Virus record (IMG/VR): IMGVR_UViG_3300027760_000048
Coordinates: 1 to 36,036 of that record
Direction: 5' to 3' (one strand)
Length of the DNA stretch: 36,036 bases
Source: a virus
Shown here: piece after piece, positions 13,314-22,014 of the stretch
Layout of the letters: each line of letters starts with the position of its first letter
Position numbering within the stretch: the stretch's first letter is position 1
Translations under genes and position numbers: made by a program
Notes under the pieces: generated by a model
The model's input: only the letters and a program-made list of their open reading frames with translations
What the model was told of the DNA's origin: nothing
Database searches by the model: none

Positions 13314-14021
13314 ATGAACTCTTTATTTTTTCCTACAACTATCATTGACGGATTCTTAGACAATCCAGAAACTGTTCGGGAATATGGATTAGGATTAGAA
13401 TATAAAATTGATCCCAATTTTATGCGACCAGGAAAAAGAAGTGATTATATTCACAAATCAAATCCAGAATTTCACGATAGATATATTCATAGGATGCTAT
13501 CTATATTTTATGACGATACGACTGATATAAAAACTGCGGCATATAGTAACTACGACTTAATTGATAGTAGATATGGAACTGATGGTAGTTGGTTGCATAC
13601 TGATATGTCAAAATCAAAAACTAATGGTAGTGTTATTATGGCGACCGCAATTTTATTTTTGAATAAAAATCCTGGAGCGGGTCTTGGAATTTTTGATGTT
13701 AATGATTTAGATTATTTTAATAAAGGAAATGATTTCCATTTCAATAAGCGTAGAGAAGCGATAAAAAATTTAGATATTCCAGAATATAGAAAAGCACATG
13801 ATGAATATTTTGATGAGAATATTTTTGTTAAAGGGAAATTTAACAGATTAGTTCTCTTTGATGCTAGAGTTTGGCATGGTGCATTAGGATATTATGGAAC
13901 AAATGATGATGACACACGAATGACAATAGTAACGCAATTACATTCAGTATTGGCAACAAATTCTTCCGGTCAGTCAGTTAGTCTTCCAATGCCTAGATCA
14001 AAACGTTCTTCTGAAATTTGA
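13314..14021 (+). CDS. 2OG-Fe(II) oxygenase-like protein (DUF6445-like)
   Basis: The 235-residue protein has an iron-site triad H95-T-D97 (SWLHTDMS) and H188 (ARVWHGALGYYG), and a 2OG arginine R202 (TRMTIVTQL). The N-terminal FPTTIIDGFLDNPETVREYG and overall layout match DUF6445-type oxygenases found in phages and bacteria. Substrate unknown; protein hydroxylation is a common guess. Its composition is more AT-rich than the neighbouring polymerase. The TGA stop is embedded in the -35 of the polymerase promoter (14018-14023). Confidence 0.75.
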   Translation: MNSLFFPTTIIDGFLDNPETVREYGLGLEYKIDPNFMRPGKRSDYIHKSNPEFHDRYIHRMLSIFYDDTTDIKTAAYSNYDLIDSRYGTDGSWLHTDMSKSKTNGSVIMATAILFLNKNPGAGLGIFDVNDLDYFNKGNDFHFNKRREAIKNLDIPEYRKAHDEYFDENIFVKGKFNRLVLFDARVWHGALGYYGTNDDDTRMTIVTQLHSVLATNSSGQSVSLPMPRSKRSSEI

Positions 14022-14046
14022 CACAACATCAGAAAAAAGATACAAT
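14018..14046 (+). promoter_or_regulatory. sigma70-like promoter overlapping a stop codon, for gp43
   Basis: TTGACA at 14018-14023 includes the upstream TGA stop; a 17-nt spacer is followed by TACAAT at 14041-14046. The polymerase ATG at 14053 is only 6 nt further, and no ribosome site is seen, so the transcript should be leaderless or nearly so. Confidence 0.75.
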
Positions 14047-14052
14047 TACATA

Positions 14053-16545
14053 ATGAAATTTTATACGCACTTTTCTAAACTTGGCAATAATATTCTTGTT
14101 CGTGGTTACAACAACGGCAAGAAATTTATTGATAAAGTTGAATACAATCCAACTTTATATTTACCATCCAAAGATGGTGACTATAGAACGTTGGATGGAC
14201 AATCAGTTGCGCCTGTGTCCCAAGGCACAATGCGTGATGCTACTGAGTTTATGAAACGATATGAAGACGTTGACAACTTCAAAGTATATGGCTCAACAAA
14301 CTTCCCATACGTTTATATCAATGAAGCATATCCAGGCAAAGTAGATTATGATCCAGAACAAATTAAGATTGCAAATATTGACATTGAGGTTGGCTCTGAG
14401 AATGGCTTTCCTGAACCTGCATCTGCGACTGAGCCAATTACTGCCATCACGTTTAAGATAGCTGGACACTTCTATGTGTTTGGTTGTGGTGACTTTGAAA
14501 CCAATCGTGATGACGTAACATATCTCAAGTGCCGTGATGAAAATAATCTTACCATGCGTTTCTTGGACATGTGGGAAGAAACATCACCAGACATTGTGAC
14601 TGGTTGGAACATTCAATTTTTTGATATTCCATATCTGAACAATCGTATCACAAAACTCATGGGCGAGAATACTGCAAAGCGTTTGTCACCATTTCGTAGA
14701 ATCGGTGAACGTACAACTACGATTCACAATAAGCAACAAGTAGCATTCGACTTGGTAGGTATTGCTATTCTTGATTACATTGAATTGTACAAGAAGTTTA
14801 CTTACTCACAACAAGAAAGTTTTAGTCTTAATCACATTGCATACTTAGAACTTGGTGAGAAGAAGTTAGACTACTCTGAAGTCGAAAGTCTGCATCAGTT
14901 ATACCGAACAAACTTTCAAAAGTTTATTGAATATAACATCCATGACGTTGAACTTGTAGATCGCATTGATGCTAAGATGCAATTGATTGACATGGCACTT
15001 GCGCTTGCATATGACGCCAAAGTTAATTACACCGATGTGTTCACGCAAGTACGCATGTGGGATACTTTGATTCATAATGAATTGATTGAACAGAATATTG
15101 TTGTGCCACAGAATGTTCGTACACCAAAAGACGAACAGTATGCTGGCGCTTATGTGAAAGACCCAATCGTTGGTATGCACGAATGGGTTGTATCATTTGA
15201 CTTGAACTCATTGTATCCACACTTGATTATGCAATACAATGTTTCACCTGAAACAATTGTTGAAGGTCGCCACACTAGTATCTCTATTGATAATTTGCTG
15301 AACGGTGAATATCAAGCGCAAGGAGAATATTGCATGGCAGCCAATGGACATTATTTCAAGCGTGACAAGCAAGGCTTCTTGCCTGCTATGATGCAACGCA
15401 TGTATGATGATCGTTCATTGTACAAAAAGAAAATGATTGAGGCACAAAAGGCTTACGAAAAAGAAACCGATAAAGAACGTAAACGTGAAATAACAAATCA
15501 GATTTCAAAGTACAAGAACTTGCAGTTGGCAAAAAAAGTACAGTTGAACTCCGCCTATGGCGCACTTGGTAATCAATATTTTAGGTTCTTTGACATTAGA
15601 CAAGCAGAGGCAATTACTCTGTCTGGTCAGTTATCCATTCGCTGGATTGAAATGAAGTTGAATGGTTACCTAAACAAATTATTGAAAACTAAAGAGGTCG
15701 ATTATGTTATTGCATCGGATACAGATTCTGTATACGTCAATCTTGGTCCGTTGGTACATATGGTCTACGGACAAAAGAGTGAAACGAAAGTTGAAACGAT
15801 TGTTGATTTCGTCAACAAAGCATGTATCGAAAAATTCGAACCATTCATCGATAAAGCATATCAAGAACTAGCAGACTACATGAATGCATTTGAACAGAAG
15901 ATGCAGATGAAACGTGAAGTGATTGCCAACAAAGGTATCTGGACTGCAAAGAAGCGTTACATTCTAAACGTGTATGATTCTGAAGGTGTTCGATTTGCAG
16001 AACCAAAGTTGAAGATGATGGGTATCGAAGCCGTTAAGTCTTCCACACCAATGTCGTGCAGAGAGAAGATTAAAGAGTCATTGAAGATTGTGATGAATGG
16101 CAACGAACAAGACTTTCAATCATTCGTAGAAGCATTCAAACAAGAATTCAAAACTCTTCCATTTGAAGACATTGCATTCCCACGTGGAGTTAGTGACCTA
16201 TCTAAATATATGGGCAGTACGGAACTATATTCAAAAGGCACACCTATGCATGTGCGTGGTGCGATAATGTTTAATGCGTTTTTAAAGAAGTACAAACTGA
16301 CTAAGAAGTATCAGCTTATTCAGGATGGCGATAAGACAAAATTTTGTTATATGAAAGTTCCGAATCCCGTTCAAGAAAATGTGTTTTCTATTCTGACTGT
16401 ACTACCAAAAGAGTTTGGTGTAGAAAAATATATCGACTATGACACACAGTTTGATAAAGCATATCTTGATCCACTAAAAACAATTGTAAACACAATTGGT
16501 TGGAGAACCGAACGTGTTTCTTCATTGGAGAACTTTTTCACATGA
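14053..16545 (+). CDS. 43: Family B DNA polymerase (gp43)
   Basis: The 830-residue protein is the replicative polymerase. Exonuclease motif I is NIDIEVGSENGFPEP at about residue 110. Polymerase motif A is DLNSLYPHLI near 383, motif B is KVQLNSAYGALGNQYFRF near 496, and motif C is ASDTDSVY near 555. T4 gp43 is 898 residues. It carries out leading- and lagging-strand synthesis with gp45 and gp44/62. No frameshift, intein or intron is seen. In T4 it lies beside regA and represses its own translation; here it is some 3 kb downstream of regA behind accessory genes, with its own promoter. The start has no Shine-Dalgarno, unusual for a major early gene. Confidence 0.97.
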   Translation: MKFYTHFSKLGNNILVRGYNNGKKFIDKVEYNPTLYLPSKDGDYRTLDGQSVAPVSQGTMRDATEFMKRYEDVDNFKVYGSTNFPYVYINEAYPGKVDYDPEQIKIANIDIEVGSENGFPEPASATEPITAITFKIAGHFYVFGCGDFETNRDDVTYLKCRDENNLTMRFLDMWEETSPDIVTGWNIQFFDIPYLNNRITKLMGENTAKRLSPFRRIGERTTTIHNKQQVAFDLVGIAILDYIELYKKFTYSQQESFSLNHIAYLELGEKKLDYSEVESLHQLYRTNFQKFIEYNIHDVELVDRIDAKMQLIDMALALAYDAKVNYTDVFTQVRMWDTLIHNELIEQNIVVPQNVRTPKDEQYAGAYVKDPIVGMHEWVVSFDLNSLYPHLIMQYNVSPETIVEGRHTSISIDNLLNGEYQAQGEYCMAANGHYFKRDKQGFLPAMMQRMYDDRSLYKKKMIEAQKAYEKETDKERKREITNQISKYKNLQLAKKVQLNSAYGALGNQYFRFFDIRQAEAITLSGQLSIRWIEMKLNGYLNKLLKTKEVDYVIASDTDSVYVNLGPLVHMVYGQKSETKVETIVDFVNKACIEKFEPFIDKAYQELADYMNAFEQKMQMKREVIANKGIWTAKKRYILNVYDSEGVRFAEPKLKMMGIEAVKSSTPMSCREKIKESLKIVMNGNEQDFQSFVEAFKQEFKTLPFEDIAFPRGVSDLSKYMGSTELYSKGTPMHVRGAIMFNAFLKKYKLTKKYQLIQDGDKTKFCYMKVPNPVQENVFSILTVLPKEFGVEKYIDYDTQFDKAYLDPLKTIVNTIGWRTERVSSLENFFT

Positions 16546-16949
16546 GTACAAAAATACCATCAGAATATCTAGCGTTTAGAAAAGAAGATGATTTTGGATT
16601 TAGTGCAGTTGACGAATCAACGTTAACTAGACTAACAGACCCAACTACATTAGAAGATACAATTGCTGTTAAACAAACAGTAACACAATCTTCCGAATCT
16701 CTACAGCGTGTAGAAGAAAAACTAGATGCAATGCTATCGTTATATAATCAAGGTAAACTTGGTCTTGACGCAGAGCGCCAAAACATGATTGCAGAAGTTA
16801 AAATTAATTTAAAAGAATTAGAACAACTCATTATGCCTTTGCTTGTTAACTTGATGAAGAATCCAGAGAAAGAATATATCTACTGGCCTAATCGCACATC
16901 AAAAATTCAAGAGCAGATAGATAAAGTATTGTCGTTGACTAGAGGATAA
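16542..16949 (+). CDS. Conserved T4-like phage protein of unknown function
   Basis: The 135-residue product starts at an ATGA overlap with the polymerase stop. The first 50 residues are acidic and likely flexible, followed by helices with a coiled-coil pattern (SLQRVEEKLDAMLSLYNQG) and a conserved-looking C-terminus with KNPEKEYIYWPNRTSKIQE. Proteins of this type occur beside replication genes in aquatic T4-like phages. Coupled translation with gp43 hints at a replication- or assembly-related role, but nothing in the sequence defines it. Confidence 0.7.
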   Translation: MSTKIPSEYLAFRKEDDFGFSAVDESTLTRLTDPTTLEDTIAVKQTVTQSSESLQRVEEKLDAMLSLYNQGKLGLDAERQNMIAEVKINLKELEQLIMPLLVNLMKNPEKEYIYWPNRTSKIQEQIDKVLSLTRG

Positions 16950-16951
16950 TT

Positions 16952-17836
16952 ATGCTATTTGCTTTAATTACATTATTGAGTGCAATATCTTTATCTGCTA
17001 TTGCCGCATATTATTCTGTGATTGGTCTAATGGCTATCTTTGCGGCTAGTCCAATTCCAATTGCAATCATGGGTGGTGCGCTTGAGTTTTCTAAACTCAT
17101 TGCCGCATCTTGGGCGTATAAGAATTGGAAAATTGCACCACGATTCTTAAAGTACTATTTCACAATAGCAGTTATAATTCTAATGTTTATTACATCATTA
17201 GGAATTTTCGGTTATCTTTCCAAAGCACACAACGACCAAAATTTAGTTAGTGGAGATGTGCAAGCACAGATTGCGCTTATCGATGAGAAGATTAAAGTTG
17301 AAAAGGATAATATAGATGTTAATCGCAAAACTCTCAAACAAATGGATGAATCGGTGGACCAAGTTATGGTTCGCTCAAAAGATGAAAAGGGTGCCGAATC
17401 GGCAGCAAAACTTCGCAAAGCCCAACAGACAGAACGTGGTCGCTTACTTAAAGAAATCGAAACATATAACAAGCGGGTTTCGACTCTTAATGAAGAAAGG
17501 GCTCCTATCGCCGCCCAAATTCGTAAAGTGGAGGCGGAGGTTGGTCCGATAAAATACATTGCGGCTTTACTCTATGATGATGTTGATTCTAACATACTAG
17601 ATAAGTCTGTACGATTCGTTATTATTCTTTTGGTTCTTGTGTTTGATCCGATGGCAGTTTTACTTGTCATTGCAGGCAATTTTTCTTTGAGAGAAATTGA
17701 AAGAGAAAAACGAGAAAAGTCGGGTGGATATGAAATTAATATTCCATCCGTAACTACTGTTGGTCCCGTACCAATGGATAAAAATGAAGTCCTTAGTGCA
17801 AGAGAAATGTATCATAGAGATCAAGATTCTATGTGA
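16952..17836 (+). CDS. Multi-pass membrane protein with coiled coil
   Basis: The 294-residue protein has membrane segments at about residues 1-22, 26-48 and 68-91, a long charged coiled coil at about 105-195 (IALIDEKIKVEKDNIDVNR and onward), and a further hydrophobic segment at about 220-243 (IILLVLVFDPMAVLLVIAG). Only a short polar tail follows. Function unknown; similar membrane proteins are found in cyanophages and pelagiphages. It could act at the host inner membrane in superinfection exclusion or lysis timing. It begins two bases after the upstream stop. Confidence 0.7.
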   Translation: MLFALITLLSAISLSAIAAYYSVIGLMAIFAASPIPIAIMGGALEFSKLIAASWAYKNWKIAPRFLKYYFTIAVIILMFITSLGIFGYLSKAHNDQNLVSGDVQAQIALIDEKIKVEKDNIDVNRKTLKQMDESVDQVMVRSKDEKGAESAAKLRKAQQTERGRLLKEIETYNKRVSTLNEERAPIAAQIRKVEAEVGPIKYIAALLYDDVDSNILDKSVRFVIILLVLVFDPMAVLLVIAGNFSLREIEREKREKSGGYEINIPSVTTVGPVPMDKNEVLSAREMYHRDQDSM

Positions 17837-17844
17837 GAAAATTT

Positions 17845-18501
17845 ATGAGTGATATACAAATTATTGAAAATTTTATTCCAAAAGAACTGCAAGACGAAAT
17901 TGAAACCTTAGTGAACAGCGATATTTTTGAATGGAGACTTTACTCAGGAACATTACGTAAAGGTCTATATGATTATGAGAATAAAATTGGTATATACGAT
18001 ACATGGCAACTTAGTCACATATTTTTTTATGGTGGTCATCCAGTATCGAAATATACTAATATCATAGCTTCTATGTTATATCATATAAAAAAACACACGG
18101 GAAATGATTACAGAAAACGTTTGATGAAAGTGAAAACAAATTTATTGTTTCCCACCAATTTAAATATGGATGACAATTCTTGTCACATTCCACATGTTGA
18201 TGTTCATACTGATGGATGCAAAACAATATTATATTATATTAATGATAGTGATGGGGATACTTTTTTATTTGACGAATTTATTGATCCAGTCTTTAATAAA
18301 AACTTTGGTGGTACACACTATACGTATGAAGACGGTAAAGCAATTCCTTCAAATACAATGATATTGAATCGTAGAATAACACCTAAAAAAGGTACTGCAA
18401 TATTATTTGATTCGAATCGATATCATGCAAGTTCTTCTCCCAAAATTGCCGATAGAAGATTTGTTATTAATTTTGTTATATCGGAGAAAGATTTAATATG
18501 A
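17845..18501 (+). CDS. 2OG-Fe(II) oxygenase (prolyl 4-hydroxylase-like)
   Basis: The 218-residue protein has the HxD...H...R layout: H117-V-D119 (HIPHVDVHTDG), H194 (DSNRYHASSSP) and R204/R205 (ADRRFVINFV). The opening IQIIENFIPKELQDEIE is typical of phage prolyl-hydroxylase-like enzymes. I prefer ATG 17845 to a GTG 12 bases upstream. It is the third such enzyme in the window and has diverged strongly from the other two. Its stop overlaps a 26-residue ORF (ATGA). Substrate unknown. Confidence 0.75.
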   Translation: MSDIQIIENFIPKELQDEIETLVNSDIFEWRLYSGTLRKGLYDYENKIGIYDTWQLSHIFFYGGHPVSKYTNIIASMLYHIKKHTGNDYRKRLMKVKTNLLFPTNLNMDDNSCHIPHVDVHTDGCKTILYYINDSDGDTFLFDEFIDPVFNKNFGGTHYTYEDGKAIPSNTMILNRRITPKKGTAILFDSNRYHASSSPKIADRRFVINFVISEKDLI

Positions 18502-18578
18502 AATTTCTTGGCGAAGAATACGAAAATAAAGATTTTACCGGTAAACAGTATTGCATTGAGGACGGAATTGAGTTATAA
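18498..18578 (+). CDS. 26-residue putative protein
   Basis: A short frame starts at an ATGA overlap with the oxygenase stop and ends in the -10 region of the uvsX promoter. The product is acidic and ends in YCIEDGIEL. Coupled start is the main support; it may be noise. Confidence 0.35.
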   Translation: MKFLGEEYENKDFTGKQYCIEDGIEL

Positions 18579-18579
18579 T
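18551..18579 (+). promoter_or_regulatory. sigma70-like promoter for uvsX
   Basis: TTGCAT at 18551-18556, 17-nt spacer, perfect TATAAT at 18574-18579. The uvsX ATG lies 35 nt beyond the -10. Confidence 0.75.
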
Positions 18580-18614
18580 ATTTTATTAAACACGTATCAT
18601 GAAGGAAAAACACA

Positions 18615-19688
18615 ATGAGTAATTTTTTTACAGACTTGGTGGATCAGTTAAAAGACGAAGACACTAAAATTTTATCTGAAGGTGGTGCATCTGCTGAGTA
18701 TAGTGGATGCATTGATACTGGTTCATATGCATTGAATGCTGTTCTATCGGGTAGCATTTATGGCGGTGTTCCTAATAACAAAGTGACTGCATTCGCTGGT
18801 GAATCGTCAACAGGTAAAACATTTTTTGTACTTGGCATTGTTAAACAATTCCTTGATGCAAATCCTGAAGGTGGTGTTATCTATTTTGATACTGAAGCCG
18901 CAGTTACAAAACAGATGATGGAATCCCGTGGCGTTGACACTAAGCGTGTCGTAATCTCCGAACCAGATACAATTCAAAAGTTTCGTCATACTGCATTGCA
19001 AATCATTGAGAAGTATCAAGCACAACCAGAAGCAAAACGTAAACCAATGATTATGGTTCTTGATTCTCTTGGTCAGTTATCTTCAACTAAAGAAATGGAA
19101 GATACTGCTGAAGGCAAAGAGACTAAAGACATGACCAAGTCTGCAATTCTCAAAGCAACATTTCGTGTATTGAATTTAAAACTTGCTAAGATTGGTGTAC
19201 CTTTGCTTGTAACGAATCACGTTTATGACGTTGTTGGTGCATACATCCCAACTAAAGAAATGTCTGGTGGCTCTGGTTTGAAGTACACAGCATCCACAAT
19301 CGTTTACTTGTCTAAGCGTAAAGACAAAGATGGTACTGAAGTTGTCGGTAACATCGTTCGTTGCAAGTTACAGAAGTCACGTTTGACTAAAGAGAACTCT
19401 CAAATTGAAGTGAAGATTACATACAGTAAAGGCTTGGACCGTTACTATGGATTGCTTGACATTGCAGAGAAGCATGGTATCATTAAGAAAGTTTCTACAC
19501 GATATGAACTTGCCAATGGCACTAAAGTATTTGGTAAGAACATCAACGAAGAGCCAGAGAAATATTTCACACCTGATATCTTAGCATTGATTGACGAAGC
19601 ATGTAAAAAAGAATTCTTGTATGGACAAGAAAACGATAGCGGTATTGTTGATGAGGTAGAAGAATTGGAGTTAGCCAATGAAGATTAA
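18615..19688 (+). CDS. uvsX: UvsX RecA-like recombinase
   Basis: The 357-residue protein is a RecA-type recombinase: Walker A GESSTGKT at residues 62-69, [14 protein letters not shown] after it, and [12 protein letters not shown] as Walker B. T4 UvsX is 391 residues. It binds ssDNA and drives strand invasion in recombination-dependent replication. AAGGAAAAA precedes the ATG and a good promoter lies upstream. The C-terminal tail is acidic. It overlaps the next gene by 11 bases, and gp41 helicase follows, a T4-like grouping. Confidence 0.95.
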   Translation: MSNFFTDLVDQLKDEDTKILSEGGASAEYSGCIDTGSYALNAVLSGSIYGGVPNNKVTAFAGESSTGKTFFVLGIVKQFLDANPEGGVIYFDTEAAVTKQMMESRGVDTKRVVISEPDTIQKFRHTALQIIEKYQAQPEAKRKPMIMVLDSLGQLSSTKEMEDTAEGKETKDMTKSAILKATFRVLNLKLAKIGVPLLVTNHVYDVVGAYIPTKEMSGGSGLKYTASTIVYLSKRKDKDGTEVVGNIVRCKLQKSRLTKENSQIEVKITYSKGLDRYYGLLDIAEKHGIIKKVSTRYELANGTKVFGKNINEEPEKYFTPDILALIDEACKKEFLYGQENDSGIVDEVEELELANED

Positions 19689-20022
19689 TGAAGACTATGA
19701 AATCACAACCCGTGATATCAAATACAAAGACAAAGATACTGTAGCATCCATCAAAATTAATTCTGGCATGTATAAAGATGTGGAATTTAATTTTGGTGAG
19801 ATTAATTTCTCCGAAGAAGAAAATCCTGATGGAACGTATTCAATCGGCTTCAACTATGATATAATAGATGAAGAACACAAGGCGTTACATGGTAATAAAA
19901 ACTTTGAAACGCACCTCGGTGAAATTTTAAATGATCTTCTAAAACACTCATTAGAAGAAGCAGAAAAAAGGTATAAGAATGAACTTGGAACAAAAAATAC
20001 TGAAACACCTGATATTGGATGA
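19678..20022 (+). CDS. Hypothetical protein between uvsX and gp41
   Basis: The 114-residue acidic product overlaps uvsX by 11 bases and the helicase gene by 44 bases. It shows alternating strands ([20 protein letters not shown]) and a C-terminal helix with [20 protein letters not shown] do not recognise the family. Its place between recombinase and helicase suggests a replication accessory, but this is only context. Confidence 0.65.
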   Translation: MKINEDYEITTRDIKYKDKDTVASIKINSGMYKDVEFNFGEINFSEEENPDGTYSIGFNYDIIDEEHKALHGNKNFETHLGEILNDLLKHSLEEAEKRYKNELGTKNTETPDIG

Positions 20023-21388
20023 AGAGTATACACGTAAGACACTACCATTCATTAGGGGCGAGTATTTTCAAGAGTCTTCAGAAAAACTATTGTTTACTGA
20101 GATTCAGAGTTATGTGAATAAGTACAACTCAATGCCAACGCAAGAGGCGTTGGTTATTGAGATTGACAAGAAAATTAATCTAACAGATGACCAGCACAAG
20201 AAAACTATTGCGTTAGTCAAACAGATTACAATCGATCCTGAAGTATCAGACACTAAATGGTTGATTGATGCGACAGAAGATTTCTGTCAAGAGAAAGCAA
20301 TCTACAATGGCATCATGCAGAGTATTCAAATTCTGGATGATAAAAACAAAACTGAAAAACTTGATAAAGGTTCAATCCCTAAAATCTTAGCAGATGCACT
20401 TTCGGTTTCTTTTGATAATCACATTGGTCACGATTTTATTGATGACGCAGAAACACGATATGACTTCTATCATAAAGTTGAAAAGCGAATCCCATTCGAC
20501 CTAGACTATCTGAATAGAATCACTAAAGGTGGGCTTGCAGAAAAATCTTTGAACATTGTTCTTGCTGGTACTGGTGTTGGTAAGTCATTGTTCATGTGTC
20601 ATTGTGCGGCAGCCAATCTAACGATGGGTAAGAATGTTTTGTACATCACAATGGAAATGGCTGAAGAACGTATTGCAGAACGTATCGATGCAAACTTGAT
20701 GAACGTTGAATTGGATCGATTGGTTGGTATGCCTAAAGAAACTTATCTACGCAAAGTTGAATCTTTACGTGAGAAGACTAAGGGTAAATTAATCATCAAA
20801 GAATATCCAACCGCTAGTGCAAACGTAAATCACTTCTCGCATTTGTTGAATGAGTTGAAATTGAAACGTCAATTTATTCCTGATATCATTTACATTGACT
20901 ATCTAAACATTTGTTCTTCCGCACGTATGAAGATGGGTTCTTCTATTAATTCTTACACATACATTAAAGCAATTGCAGAAGAGTTGCGTGGGCTTGCAGT
21001 TGAACATAAAGTGCCTGTCGTATCAGCTACTCAAACAACAAGAAGTGGTTACACAAACTCAGACGTTGGACTTGAAGATACTTCAGAATCGTTTGGTTTG
21101 CCTGCAACAGCAGACTTGATGTTTGCTTTGATTTCAACCGAAGAACTTGCAGAGTTGAATCAGATTATGGTCAAGCAGTTAAAGAATCGATACAGCGACC
21201 CAACAACAAACAAGCGTTTTGTGATTGGTGTTGACAGAGCGAAAATGAAACTGTATGATGCAGAAGAGTCAGCGCAGACTAACATTTCCGATAGTGGGCA
21301 GATTGAAGAGGATAAACCTGCATTTGATAAGTCTAGTTTCGGCAAAAGAATGCAGAAAAACCGAGATTTTGGCAATCTAAAGGTTTAA
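19979..21388 (+). CDS. 41: gp41-like replicative DNA helicase (DnaB family)
   Basis: The 469-residue product matches T4 gp41 (475). An N-terminal helical domain opens with [20 protein letters not shown]. The RecA-like motor carries Walker A LAGTGVGKS near residue 196, MEMAEERIAERIDANLM, a Walker B at IIYIDYLNICS, and VSATQTTRSG. It unwinds the fork as a hexamer with gp61 primase. AAAGG lies 5' of the ATG, within the upstream gene. A short hairpin and promoter follow the stop. Confidence 0.95.
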   Translation: MNLEQKILKHLILDEEYTRKTLPFIRGEYFQESSEKLLFTEIQSYVNKYNSMPTQEALVIEIDKKINLTDDQHKKTIALVKQITIDPEVSDTKWLIDATEDFCQEKAIYNGIMQSIQILDDKNKTEKLDKGSIPKILADALSVSFDNHIGHDFIDDAETRYDFYHKVEKRIPFDLDYLNRITKGGLAEKSLNIVLAGTGVGKSLFMCHCAAANLTMGKNVLYITMEMAEERIAERIDANLMNVELDRLVGMPKETYLRKVESLREKTKGKLIIKEYPTASANVNHFSHLLNELKLKRQFIPDIIYIDYLNICSSARMKMGSSINSYTYIKAIAEELRGLAVEHKVPVVSATQTTRSGYTNSDVGLEDTSESFGLPATADLMFALISTEELAELNQIMVKQLKNRYSDPTTNKRFVIGVDRAKMKLYDAEESAQTNISDSGQIEEDKPAFDKSSFGKRMQKNRDFGNLKV

Positions 21389-21404
21389 TTTCACATTGTG
21401 AAAT
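21388..21404 (+). other. Short inverted repeat after gp41
   Basis: ATTTCAC and GTGAAAT form a 7-bp stem around ATT immediately at the gp41 stop. No T-run follows, so it is a weak hairpin or a protein-binding site. Confidence 0.35.
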
Positions 21405-21425
21405 ATTCCTTTCCCTAAATATCCC

Positions 21426-21454
21426 TTGACGGGATGCCATAAAAGTGATAAAAT
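21426..21454 (+). promoter_or_regulatory. sigma70-like promoter with extended -10, upstream of 21476
   Basis: TTGACG at 21426-21431, 17-nt spacer, TGA-TAAAAT with -10 at 21449-21454. The -35 sits in the loop of a small repeat, ATCCC-TTGAC-GGGAT (21421-21435). Confidence 0.7.
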
Positions 21455-21475
21455 ATAATTTTATGAAAGACTAAA

Positions 21476-21817
21476 ATGGATCTTAAAAATTTAAACGTTC
21501 CTTTAAACTACTTGAAAGAAAAACGTGATATGATTAAACTTGCAGAATGGTATAATTGGGTTGTGAAATCTTTTGGTGAAATTTGCGGCTGGATCGGATT
21601 GATTCTAATTCATGGTTCTACAGTACCAGCAACATACTTGGCAATTAAAGGCGAACCCACTATACTTCCACCATTAAGCATGGTCGTTCTAATTTGGAGC
21701 GGATTATTGCTATTCTTTGTTCGTTCTGCGATTATGAAAGATAAACTATACATGCTTTCAAATGGTATCGGATTTTTCTTGCAAAGCATTATGTTAGCAT
21801 TCTTGGTGTTAAAATGA
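21476..21817 (+). CDS. Small three-helix membrane protein
   Basis: The 113-residue product has a cytoplasmic-looking charged start and hydrophobic segments at about residues 31-50 (FGEICGWIGLILIHGSTV), 65-83 and 93-112. No family is recognised. It has its own promoter at 21426 and overlaps the following coiled-coil gene by four bases (ATGA). An early-expressed membrane protein might change host envelope properties or anchor replication; neither is shown. Confidence 0.65.
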   Translation: MDLKNLNVPLNYLKEKRDMIKLAEWYNWVVKSFGEICGWIGLILIHGSTVPATYLAIKGEPTILPPLSMVVLIWSGLLLFFVRSAIMKDKLYMLSNGIGFFLQSIMLAFLVLK

Positions 21818-22011
21818 GAGTAAATTCAATCACAGAATATAATAATAAAATATACGAACAAATGCAAGTTCGACATATAGAACGTAGACAAGAAGATTTG
21901 CGATTAGAAGAACGTAGGATTAAACAAATGCGTGAAGTATCAGAGCAAGCACGTATTGAAATGAATCGTAGAATGAATCGTCCTGGACAGAATGTAGATA
22001 GAATGGCATAG
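21814..22011 (+). CDS. Small charged coiled-coil protein
   Basis: The 65-residue product is almost one long helix rich in Arg, Glu and Gln (QEDLRLEERRIKQMREVSE). It is ATGA-coupled to the membrane protein before it. Function unknown; the coupling suggests the two work together. Confidence 0.55.
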   Translation: MRVNSITEYNNKIYEQMQVRHIERRQEDLRLEERRIKQMREVSEQARIEMNRRMNRPGQNVDRMA

Positions 22012-22014
22012 TGT

